Below are positions 49,977 to 60,993 of a stretch of DNA of 64,000 nt, in pieces. The notes under the pieces were generated by a model. It was not told the DNA's origin, ran no database searches, and worked only from the letters and a program-made list of their open reading frames with translations. Source of the DNA: Trichoderma breve (taxonomy: Eukaryota; Ascomycota; Sordariomycetes; Hypocreales; Hypocreaceae). The DNA is taken from the NCBI RefSeq assembly GCF_028502605.1, contig NC_079233.1:4774001-4838000 (forward strand), read 5' to 3'. Both the position numbers and the translations under genes were made by a program. How positions within the stretch are numbered: the stretch's first letter is position 1; each line of letters begins with the position of its first letter.

Positions 49977-50222
49977 CTAAGTGTCGTCTGATAGAAATTC
50001 GACCAGATAGGGCAACTCTGCAGTTCCTTCGCCAACGTCTTTGCCATTCGGAACCTCAACAATTACGTCAACGTGATCCGTCATGTGTTTGAAAAATGAC
50101 ACACTTGTAGTAGACTGTTGCTCGGCGTCAACATCTTGATCTAAGCCGGCTGTGATTGAAGATGATAAAGAAGCTATGACAATGGTTGAGATACTGCTGC
50201 AGGGGGATTTGAGTACGCTGGG
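49977..50222 (-). pseudogene. orphan protein-like fragment without start codon
   Basis: An 81-codon open frame on the minus strand ends at TAG 49,977. It reads like coding sequence: VDAEQQSTTSVSFFKHMTDH, then VDVIVEVPNGKDVGEG and ELPYLVEFLSDDT. Composition is balanced and acidic. It has no early ATG; its first Met is residue 47. A CCTGCAG near its left end could be an intron acceptor, but no in-frame upstream exon could be placed. It is either the last exon of an unseen gene or a remnant. The family was not recognised. Confidence 0.3.
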
Positions 50223-51076
50223 TCACAAACCCCTCGAAGTTGACGATAAAACTTGCTAGAGTTGGAATGAATACATCCGGTCCCAAAGGAAATTATGGAT
50301 CTACAGGATTTTGCTTGCTCCGAGGGAAGTATTCTCCTCTTCCGCTCCCAACCGTCGGAATATACAACGTAGTCTATATAAAAGACTATTTTTGGGCACG
50401 CGAGCTAATATAGGAAAACCCCTAGGCAAATACCCTCCGGAAAATAAAAACCCCGCCAAAGAGATGCCCAAGTTCCAAGAACTACTAATGCTGCAAAGGG
50501 TTTAACTACTAAATAACCTTTGACCAGGCCATAACCCACCAAGGTTATTATAACCCACGCCAGAGCAATAACCTAGACTATATGTATGTGATCGAGGCAT
50601 AGGAAAGCAGTTATCCTATAATACTCTAGGTTTTTAAAAGGGTATGAGTTAAACCAAGCTTTCTCTTTTTTTATATATCTCCTAAATAAAATAGCAAAGA
50701 CTAGAAACCTTATAGTTGAGCAAAGGGATATGAACTCTTGAATTTCTCCTTTTGTGTGTTATCAAAGGTCAAAGACCAAGCAATTGTTTGTGTAAAGGGG
50801 TCCTGCAGATTCTCCGCTCCAACTACCCCTACTCAAACGGCAACTACTAGGTACTTGATAAATGCCCGAAATACGAGTATTTACAGGAGAGACTGCAGTT
50901 AAGTCTCCGCGGGTAGTGTTTGACGGAACTGAGCGGCAGTCTTAAACCCCGAGCTGCCATGTAACTACTGTAGCACCCAGAGGTGTGCGCATGTTGGTCA
51001 TAACTCCATCATGCGCTACGACTACGATTGCGAGTTGTAGGTGATTGGCGTGAGCTGAGCTGTAAGAGGAGATGCG

Positions 51077-51096
51077 CCCGAGCATTGAAGCTCGGG
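51077..51096. other. perfect 7-bp stem hairpin
   Basis: CCCGAGC, a six-base loop ATTGAA, and GCTCGGG. It lies in a gene-free interval. It could be a fold of an RNA, a protein-binding palindrome or part of a lost element. Confidence 0.4.
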
Positions 51097-52111
51097 GACC
51101 AGACTTAGCTTCGCGAGATGATCACAAGCTAAATCTCTCTTGTGCCTAAACTTGTGATCCTTGCTATTTCGTTTGGAATCAAGTGCCGGCCCATAGTGCT
51201 CGGATGTGCCGGTGCCAGATGCAACTCGCTAATTAGATCTGAATACGGATTCAGGGCCACAGATCCGGCAGCACGATCCAGGCTATCAAGTCGACGGCTA
51301 ATTACTCAAAAAGGCGTCATCTGTACTAGATGAATCTCTACAATAGAACCATAGGGAATTGTAGATGGCCCATACATTGCTTCGCAGGACCTTGTACTCC
51401 ATTTAGACTCTCTGGGAGATTTATTGGGGCCTATTTTCTATTTGTCATTTTAAGCTATAGCAAATTGAACCTTTATACCTACAATTGTGCAGTTGTATTG
51501 TTTGGCCGTCCTGCGATCCCTAACTCGTTTCCCTCTACTTGGTATTGATGACACCGACTGCTAACCATATCAGAGACTCTTAAGTTTGAAACAGGTTTAA
51601 TAGTTGCTGGATAGGGTCTAATTATGTACAACATCAAATAGATAGCCGTACATTGAATGTAATCTTTGGCTACGTGCTAAAATTCTCATCTGCCTATGTA
51701 CTTTGAGGTATATTATCGTAAAATAGAAGTATCCTACCATAAACTAGAGGCGTGTCTTGAAGCAGCGAGAAAGTGATTATGCTCCTAGATGAGATCATAG
51801 ACATGATAGCTGCCCTGGAGTCGTGACAAAATGGTTTATATTGCGAACAGTTGGTAGAGGGATCCATGAAGTATAGTAGCAAGTTCCTCACTTAGCAGAC
51901 ACCTTCAACCCGGCCCTGAACGAGTCGCGAAGGATCAGGCAAAGTTCGCGGCGCCTCATTGGAATCCTACACCTGACTTCTATTGGATGTTTTCCTATAA
52001 TCTCGCTGCGAGAGTCCTCTCATGCCATGCCGCCGTCCAGATTGCCGTTCCTGGATACATCTCGTATCCGCGGAATAATATGTCACTTAACCTAGCCATA
52101 ACTACACTCAA

Positions 52112-52128
52112 GTCCGCGGAGCGCGGAC
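52112..52128. promoter_or_regulatory. GC palindrome upstream of P450
   Basis: GTCCGCG-GAG-CGCGGAC is a perfect 7-bp inverted repeat centred 103 bp upstream of the P450 start codon, in otherwise AT-rich DNA. It holds CCG and CGG triplets, the half-sites used by fungal Zn2Cys6 transcription factors. No such factor gene was found in the window, so the regulator is unknown. Confidence 0.4.
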
Positions 52129-52222
52129 AGTGTCTACTATGTAACGATACTTTAGAAACACTAAATTCTATTGCACTACATTTATATAATGCTCTTCCTC
52201 TGTCCGCTTTCCATCTCTTGGA

Positions 52223-54133
52223 ATGCCAAATATTGAGAACACTCCATCACTCGTGCATTTCAGAGTAATTTCTGGTTACAAAATTGTTGTTGCGGTCTTC
52301 TTTGGGGCCGCAGTATGGCTTATTCGACTCCTCGTTATAGAAAGATCTCCAAAGCTAGACTTTCCCGTAATGGGCTCTGCGAGTGATAGCGAGTTCTCGC
52401 AAGCCGTTCTAAAAGGATTCGAAAAGGCAAGTCAATGGTTATCTGACATTACCGCCGCGAAAATACTGATAACATTTTAGTATCCAGATACTCCTTTCAT
52501 TATCCCTGCCAACCCACAACTTGTTATCCTGCCCATGTCGATGTATATGGAATCGAAAACACATCCTGCGGCAGACGTTAGCGAGGAGAGGAATGAACGA
52601 TTCATGGGCCACTGGACCCGTGCAGGTGTCCAAAATCCGGAGATTTACTCTGCCATCCGTCAAGATCTCTCAAAGAATCTCAACATTGTTCTGCCACTTA
52701 TCCAGGATGAAACAAAGTATGCCTTCAAAGAGTTGAATATACAGTCAGACTGGACATCAGTCAACATCAATTCGGCCATGTTGAGGATGATCGCCCTGAT
52801 TAGCGGACGGGTGTTCGTGGGAAGCCCGCTCAGTAGGAGCGAAGAATGGCTTGACGCATCCATCAACTACACAAGGACCCTTTCAAAAGTTCAAGATGAC
52901 TATTTGGGTCTGGGTCCAGTATTGTCTAATATTGCGGCACCATTCCTGGGCTCTGTGTGGAGGGCAAGGTGGTACATGACGAAGGCTCAGACATGGATGA
53001 GGCCCCTTGTTGCCGAGATCCTTGCGTCGGAGAAAACAATGGACGGACCCTCCAAGGCTGGAATTACGGGATGCTTCATATCTTGGCTTCTGAAATATAT
53101 CCCAGACGCCGACAAAACCGCCTCTAGAGTTGGTGAAGATCAAATGATTGTAAGAGAGCTATATGCGGCCTGAGCTCCATTAGGTATACTGGTTATCTGA
53201 CACTACCGCAGGTATCATTTGCTGCCATCCATACTACTAGCAATACAGCTGCAATGGTGAGCAATTACGACTAGATTTTGTACACTGGCACGACTGATTA
53301 TGTATACGCAGGCTATACTCGATCTTGCGTCTCGTCCTCAGTACATCGGGGAGCTTCGCGAAGAGGTTGAAACTGTGGTTGCAGAAGAAGGCGAGCAGAA
53401 TGAAGACGGCAACATTTATCTTGGGAAGGCTGCTTTCGCAAAGATGAAGAAGCCTGATAGCTTCATCAAGGAGAGTCAACGTTTCAATAGTCTTGCATTC
53501 GGTATGAGGGACCATGGCCATGCATTCTAGAATCCCCAATCTGACCGCAATTAGTGACACCCGCCTACAAACTGTTGAACAACGCCACTTTCTCAAACGG
53601 AATCAAGCTGCCAAAGGGCACGCGTATAACCTTCCCTCACCACGGATTAGCGTGAGTTGCCATTATTGATTGCTATCTCGGAGCATAGGAATATCTGACA
53701 TGAGAAAAGTATGTCAACAACGAATAAGTATTTGAGCTCCGAAAACAATGTGGAAGCTGGTAATGCCGGACCAGGTGTTTTTGACGGGTTCAGATACGCG
53801 AGGCTGAGGGAGCTCCCTGGGCTTGAATCGAAGCACCAGGCGGCCTCAACTGGTTTGGTAAGCTTCATGTCGTCAGAATTAGCTCTAGATGTGCTGACGA
53901 TCTAGGACAGTCTCACATTCGGACATGGTCCACACGCTTGCCCTGGACGCTTTTTTGCCATTTACGAAGTGAAGAACTTGCTTGTTGAGTTATTGCTTAA
54001 TTATGACTTCAGGCTTGCCGGCACTGGAGATGACCGTGACCAGGAGGCGATTCGCCCTGCCAATGTTGCGCACAAAATCTCTAATATGCCCAACCCCGGT
54101 GCCGTTCTTGAAGTCAGAGCTCGTAAAGCATAA
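52223..54133 (+). CDS. cytochrome P450, membrane-anchored
   Basis: Seven exons: 52223-52426, 52481-53149, 53212-53256, 53312-53501, 53555-53651, 53710-53857 and 53906-54133, giving 526 residues, a normal P450 length. The first intron has a GC donor (AAG|GCAAGT), which is needed to join GFEK to [12 protein letters not shown]. Residues 13-38 form the N-terminal ER anchor. Helix I is AAIHTTS (295-301), ExxR is E360-S-Q-R363, the PERF-like stretch is FDGFRYAR (426-433), and the haem loop is [11 protein letters not shown] with C463. The overall pattern resembles the fungal ent-kaurene-oxidase-like/CYP503 type, often found in terpenoid or other secondary-metabolite pathways, but the substrate cannot be read from sequence. 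Between VTPAYK and FDGFRY the loop [20 protein letters not shown] is a little longer than usual. There is no stop or frameshift, so it looks functional. Confidence 0.92.
52427..52480 (+). other. GC-AG intron in the P450 gene
   Basis: The donor is GCAAGT instead of GTAAGT, with a CTGATAAC branch and TTTTAG acceptor, 54 bp. Retaining it would place stop codons before the next exon. GC-AG introns are a known minor class in fungi. Confidence 0.8.
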
Positions 54134-57100
54134 ACTGTAGAATGATGCAGAGTACTAAGTTGCTGAATACGAAGACAACTTGGCAACAACGACGTTTAGA
54201 AGGTATTCGAGTACATGAAACAACATTGAAGTAAAATATCAGGGACTTCTCCTATTACGTGTGCACCTAGTTACTCCTCCTCCTTACTCCTTAGTAAGTT
54301 ATTTCCTCTCCATATTGCCATTTTACTTAGAATTTAGTTATAGACCTTACTTATTTGTGTTGAAGCTTAACACCTTTGATTTTGTTTATTTCTCCCCTTA
54401 CTCACTTATTTATTTATAATCCTTTAATAAACGGCGGGTGCATTTTATAAAACAAGCGTTTGCTCTAGACCCTTCCGGCTACCCCTGTGTCCTAGCTTTT
54501 AGAATTCCCAAGAGATGTCCAGTGTTCAAGGGCACATTTAACGTTTCTGAGCTAGATTTATATCCCGAGAGCGCAGTCTTGGGCCCAGTTCACTGCAATA
54601 TTTATTTCGGGTGAGAGCTTCTATATCATACCGTACTCCATGTGGTTTATCAAGAAGACAAGGCTTCTTTACAACGCATTTGTAGCTGTATTTGATCCAT
54701 ATCGGCAAAAACTGGATGAGAATATCTCTTTCCTGGGGATCATTGGCAACGATGATTATACCATATCGGGTATATACTGCGATAGGCTTCGCGGTTGTCA
54801 GTATAGATCCTCACGGCTCACCCAGTGTTTGGTATGAGCCAAAGAATCTATCCAAATCGCTCTCCTTCGGCGGATTACTTATAACCTAGTCATCAATGAT
54901 TGGCCGGGATAGGGGGGTTTTTTTTTTATATATCTTTGATACTTGCCAACCTAGAGGGAAGCCAGTACATGTTCCTGCCAAGGGATTTCCAGATAATGTG
55001 GCCGGCTCAGACGGATTAGTCGCGCCTCAAAAGTATGATGGAGAGGTGTTACTGCGGGCTGATGAGCCCTTTGGTATTCGCGTGTTTGGAAGCGATGATG
55101 GGTGGACAAGCGCCGAGAACTGCTCTTCTCGTATATTCGACAGTCTAGATTGCTCATAGCCAGACTGCTTGATCTAGACTCTCTTTCTAAATGCCTCTCA
55201 TCTAGACTCAGGCCATCTAGATCGGAGGGAAACAGCCATCTGATCCCCAAGCTCTTAATGCTCGAAATAAAACGCCTAGATGGCTACCCGGCAAGTCCAT
55301 ATATGACGGTGGTAAGTTAGTCTTGATAAAAGCTAATAGTCGCTTGAGGGCTCCAAATGCGTCTCTGCCTTCACAGACTACTAGTTGTGCAACTCCCATT
55401 TATCCTAAAACCCCGATATTCGACATGACATTTTATGACTTGGCCCGGTAAAAAGAACCATATCTCTCTTAAACTAGGAGCTGCGGAATTTCGATAGCCC
55501 AAGACTGGCTGAGGAGTTGAGGTTACAATAGTTATCTCATCTATATAGGAAGTTTAGGAATCAAGCGACCTAAAGTGCTTAGCGTTTGGGATTATCTTAT
55601 AGCAATATGTTCAGTCACAGCTTCTCATGTAAGCCATCTGGCGTGGATTTACTGATACTACAGATATGGGGTAGGTTTTGTATATAGTCTGAGCGACTAT
55701 TTGTAAAACATGGATATGAACCTCAGGGTGGCAATTAAAAGTAGGTAGTTATCGCAAGCGACAAAAGGATCATATCACTAGGCACCGAGTTCTAGCTTGC
55801 TTACGAAGTTATTAGTCTGCTTGGAGAAAGCAGTCCGTTGGTTCTGTATCTTTTTCTCTCCAAGAATCGACCATTACTTGCACGATCGCAGCGAATTTTG
55901 TCCCCCGCAATGGACACTAACAAGCAAGCGCCTAAGTAGTGAAAGAGGGGTTTTGAGTGACTCGCATTATCGGTGATCTGATCGATGAGAGAGGGGAAAC
56001 AATAGCACATGTACATCGCATGGACCAAGATTGGAGGATACTAGCAGTATCATAGCTGTTTGACCAGCTGACTAGACCGCGTGGTGACGACCTGCTTAGT
56101 GGCGGAGCACTTTAACGCGTCCTTCTTGGCAGCTTTTGCAAAGCAAGTGGACGATGGAAGCAGGAGTTGGGGCGGAGCTGCGGGCACATGAGGAACTCTG
56201 TTGCTTGTTGCTCAAAAGCTGTGGTACGAGATAAGAGCGCCTAGCAGGAGGGATCGTGAGGAATTAATATCGCGGCCTCCATTTGGAATCCTCAGCCGGG
56301 CTCATGTGACTCCGCCTACACTGAATGCGCGTACAGTATATCCGTTATGGGAATGTGATGTGGCTTGGCCGGCATGTAAAGCGTGTAGCGAGCGTACAGT
56401 ATGTATGGACAGAACGGAACCAGATAGACAAGGCCTTGCGAGGCTGCCGATGTGCGGCTGAGATGAGCTTGAGGCTGGCGGCACATTTACTTTGTTCTCA
56501 CTTGAACCTGAAAAAACTGTCATCGAGCATCCCATCGCCGGACCTCCAGCGGGGCCGAGTCGGGCACAGAACCATTCAGTAGCGCACGGCGGGTGGTGGT
56601 CAGCGGCATGGAGCGATTGGCTGCCAAACAGCCGGAACCTCAGGCAAGTGAGGAGGAGGCTGTTGATGGTTTCTGGCCAAGGCACGGACTCGAAAGCTGC
56701 ATCGAGTTGAGCCGCGCCCGAGAGGCTAGCCGGGCCAATAAAGGACGGAGATGGGACAAATCATGAGAGACGAGTGATGACAAGAACGTGATGGGGGCAA
56801 AGCAAGCGATGGGCAAAACAGGATAATTCCCGAGCAACAACAACAACGCCATCGTAAGATAAGTGAATGGTGCTCGTACTACGCGTAGATTAAAATGGAG
56901 GGGCAGCTTTGCCCCGAGTGGTTGCAATCAATTGATGGCCGTCCAACAAGGCAGAAGCGAGCAACAAGACAAGAACCAAGAACAAGAGGAGCTGAAGCTG
57001 AAGCGAAGCTGTCGGGCTTTTGGGGGTCCCGTCACTCCCGGCCCGCGAATGGCGAGCGAGCCGCGGCATGAGTGGCCGAGATGGAATTGTCACAAGCCAC

Positions 57101-57304
57101 AAGTTTGTTTGTTGACGGCTGGAGCGGGTCGTTCTTTAGTCGGCGACGCTATCAAGAGGTGCCCCGGACGAATGGCGTGGGATAGCGCAGCTAGCTTTGG
57201 AGGGGAGCTACCAGTGTTAGTTGGTAGTAGTAGATTGAAAGTGACACCGAGAGATGGGCAGATGGTGATGGATGGATGGACGGAAGCGATGGAAGTGAAG
57301 CGGG

Positions 57305-57330
57305 CACAGACACAGACACAGACACAGACA
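57305..57330. repeat. CACAGA hexamer repeat, four copies
   Basis: Read directly as CACAGA repeats, with related CAGA-rich sequence on both sides. Confidence 0.85.
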
Positions 57331-57620
57331 GAAGACAAGAGAGGAGGGGATCAGAGACACACGAGAGACACAGACCGACAAGAGAGGCGGGGGGGACGAG
57401 CGGGGGGAGAATCCGAGTCTGCTTTTCCCAACTGCCGTTTTCACACTCTCTCTTTGTATGGCCATGTAAGCTGAACCATTGCATCGAGCAGGGCTTAGTC
57501 ACTCAAGGACTGAAGTGTGAGGTGCGTCGGCATGTCACTCGGGCGCTTGCATCCCCCGTATTGCATCCACGTCGTGTTGGACATCATGTGTTTTGCTCTT
57601 CCACCGCCTCGACGCGCATA

Positions 57621-57661
57621 TCCTGTCCTGTCCTGTCCTGTCCTGTCCTGTCCTGTCCTGT
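57621..57661. repeat. TCCTG pentamer repeat, eight copies
   Basis: Eight perfect TCCTG units running into TACAGTACGAGCAC. Perfect copies imply recent slippage, so it is a likely polymorphic marker. Confidence 0.95.
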
Positions 57662-60600
57662 ACAGTACGAGCACGCACGCACATGCATCTCAACGGTAAA
57701 TACAAGCACGCACGAGTACGTACCGCTGCTGCTGCTAGGGGTGCAGGTGGCGAAGAAAGGGAGCAAGCAGAAAGGAGAGAGTCCAAGTGCTTGAGTTGTT
57801 TTTTTCCCTTCTTTTTTTTTTTTTTTTGCCTGTTTCTTTTCTTATCACAAACGGGGCCCCCCATCACGGAGGCGAGGCGGTAGAGAAAGGCGGTGGCAGC
57901 GCTGCCTGCATATGGCTCTCGTCCCATGCCGTGTCGTTCCCTGCCTGTATGTAATCCTGCGATCCAATCCAGGCACAGGAACGGGAAACAGGAACAGCTC
58001 ACCGGTGCAGCGCAGCAGCTGCTGGGCCTATGCAGATCATTTACCGCCAGATTGAAGCGTTCTGGCGCGCCGCCGCGAGAATCAATCCGGATTTGCTGCA
58101 TGCCGCCTCCGGGGCAACTCGGCAGAATTCCTGGGCGGGCTTCAACTGAGACACGCATATCATCTATGAGTGCTTTGGCACAGCACAACTTACATACATA
58201 TGAGTACATACATACGTGTAGTGAATGATGTATGCGATGCAGTGGTAATAACAGTGAAACGTGGAAGCGCTCAAGTGTGAGTGTGATAATAGAATCCTAC
58301 CTGCAGGCAGCTCAAGCAGGATTATTAGTTGGTGCATCCAGCAATAAAGGCATTGCATCAATGTCTCTCTCAATCATACTGGACATTATGATTGCACAGT
58401 GCTAGGTTGATTCGCTTTCGCTTTCGCCAAGAGGCCCCAAATAGCAGCCCGTAAAAACTGGCGATCGGTCATGGCCCTGTCTTGGGTCCCCGGGAGATGC
58501 ATCCAGCTGCAACTATTTGTTGCCAGTACGAGTAGACCTAAATAGTTACCGTCTCTATCGTATTACCGCCCAGGCGATGCTACGATACATTGGAGCCAGT
58601 CGCGGGAGGCGGCAAGACGAAAAACACGCAGCAAAGCGGGGAGGGCCAAGGTTGGCCGTTGGCGGTGGACTCTGAGACTGAAGAGCACGGCGCAAATTCC
58701 AGCTTGGCCGGCAGAGCTAGCAGCTACTATTTGATTCATGTTTCCATCAGTTCTCTCGTGCATTCAATCTTCTCCATCGCGTCATGCCATGCGAGTGCAT
58801 TGAGCGGTGTTCGCCTGCAGCTGCGCGCTTTTACAGGACTGGATACTTGGACTGTGCGTGCGAGGGAGTCTCCAGCCGTAGGCACCGACATGTCCGTATG
58901 TACTTCGTGCATATAGCATTGAGGGACCCGGAAATGGGCGGTGATGAGCTTTAATCAACCATCAATGAATGACTTCATGATTCATTTCATCACGATTCAT
59001 TTCATTCTGCGTGTGGGCGCTGGTGGCCCTTTTCATTAAATAGATAGCAAGATGGGGGAAGCGGCATTATTTCATTTGCCCAGCTCGAGGCGCAGCCACC
59101 GTTCGATATCAAAGGATCGTGGATTAATGTAAAGTGCTTCGTAACAAGCTAGCTGTACCTGGTACGGAGTCCGGGATCCAGCTGCCAGTGTAATCCGGGC
59201 TGCCGCCCTCCCCATCTGAGGGTACCAAGTACATGGGACGGTTCGGCGACCCGCAAGTGCAGCAAACCGCCACAAGCAGAGCAAGGGGCCAGCATCATGA
59301 CCGCCTTTCCTGACCAGCAGCCTGTCTGTGTGTCAATTTAAAAAAGAGGGGCAGAAAACGGGCACAAGAAGCAACAGGGCAGCAGGGCAGAAAGAGGGAC
59401 AAAGAAGAAGAAGAAGCGCGAAAAACGGGCGCCATTCCGAGAATCCCATGGGATGGGAACCGGACGCCTTCGGGGCCACGGCGTCTGGCTTGAGACATTT
59501 GCCAACTTTTGTCGCTTTGGGCAAAGTTTATTACCGCCCCAAGTTTGCGGTAATTTGTTTTCGGACAGCAAGAGTCGCCCGCGACATGAATGGTTTCTTT
59601 TTGGGAACTGGGAGCTGGAAATGGAAATGGAAGAACCAGACCAAGGCCCTTGCTGTAATTTGATGCTCGGCGCTCGTTACAGAAAGTACTCGTACGGCTG
59701 GGCTCGCTAATGGTAGACGAGAGTACGAGCAATTTACAACAGGCCACGAGTAATATTACCCAGGCGGTACATCAATCTCGTTGAATGGAAATAGTGCCTC
59801 ACCCCCTGCCCGCATCCCCACAGCTATCGCGACGGCCCAGGGTTCTGTTGGCCCGGCGGAACGTCTGGAAACGCTGTCGAAGGCGGCCCCCCGGCCTGGC
59901 GCTGTTGCTCGCCGCTTTCTGTCGCGTCCACGTGCCGCCGGGAGAGACAGATTGATTAATTGAGGCTGGGGGGAAAGAGATGACGAGGAAGAAGAGGGCT
60001 TGGGCACACGAAGGATCACTGTAATCGTAATCGTCGTGTTAGTGGTCGGAGTGCGTGTTGATGTTTGACACGCTTCCGTCGAGGCGCTGCCGTGCCCGAA
60101 ACGGACCATCCCAAGACGCCAGGCCGGAGCAGCTGGAACCGTTTTCTGGGCCCGACTGCGACAGCAACAATGAGAAACATGACACCCAACCCATCAGATC
60201 CGTTTTCGACTCGACCAAGCTCGAATCGTGCTGTGTAAGTCGCCACCAACCAACACCAACACCGCCTTGGCCGCAAGCACCGCACCGTCGTAATCAGACC
60301 CCGGCCTGTCCTGTAGCGCTAGCCCCCTCCTTCCAGGTCCTTACCGACAGTGCCAGTGCCCGCTATCAGCGCCGCATCCAGCGCCTGCGACGGTGCCTGT
60401 TCAGGTCCTTTTTAGAGCACTGCATCCCTCCTCCCCCCCGGACCACCGCTCATCCTCGGCCTCACCATATCCCAAGCATCACATAACCTCGCCCCTTTCC
60501 CTTGACGGCCCCGTTTTGCTCCTTTTCTCCCCCTCCAACCCCCGGCCAGTTCAAGAAGCGTTCGAACCTGGTCGCCCTTTGCCTTGGGTCCTTTGGGGTG

Positions 60601-60993
60601 CGTTTCCGGGTGCCCAATGCGTACATCCGGTGGATCCTCGCTGTCCGTCGCCGTGTAACTCGTCCCCAAACCCATCCATACAAGTGCAAGGAACCACGGC
60701 AACAATGGCTTGCAGTCGGTGTAGGTAGATGCTACAGGAAACCCGACGAAACGAATCTCGGTGCTTTTCGACAGGGGGGGCCGCAGTTGTGGGCTCTCGT
60801 GCAATCCGAAACTTAAAACAAGAACCCAGAAGGAAGCATATTCGAAACTTCATCTCATCCTCTCGTTTGTTGCGTTTGCTGCGTTGCGTTGCGTTGTCTG
60901 TCTTGAGCTGCGTTGCTTTGAGCTGCGTTGCGTCTATACATAATTCGACACCACACAACACAGCACAACCAAACACACACACACATACCCCAG

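Larger units (their letters stand above)
49302..52222. other. AT-rich interval between AKR and P450
   Basis: This is the shared upstream region of two divergent genes, but at 2.9 kb it is too long to be only a promoter. It includes a protein-like minus-strand fragment (49977-50222), short fragments of open frame around 50,311-50,610, a hairpin at 51,077-51,096 and a GC palindrome near the P450 start. The mix of stops and protein-like pieces suggests decayed genes or transposon debris, though none was identified. Confidence 0.5.
54134..60993. other. gap from P450 to the 61-kb gene
   Basis: The left part (to about 56 kb) is AT-rich. It has two short protein-like frames at 54,640-54,890 and 54,896-55,159, both unrecognised and interrupted, and a cluster of four TCTAGA sites (55,144-55,221). 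The right part is GC-rich with microsatellites at 57,305-57,330 and 57,621-57,661, a long T run near 57,809 and TACGAGTAC motifs. No convincing gene is seen. The last 500 bp are CT- and then TTGCG-rich and serve as promoter for the gene at 60,994. Confidence 0.5.

Noticed and set aside
57535..58209. 224-codon minus-strand frame
   Set aside because: It runs through the TCCTG array (DRTGQ repeats) and a poly-Lys T-run, so it is a by-product of simple repeats.
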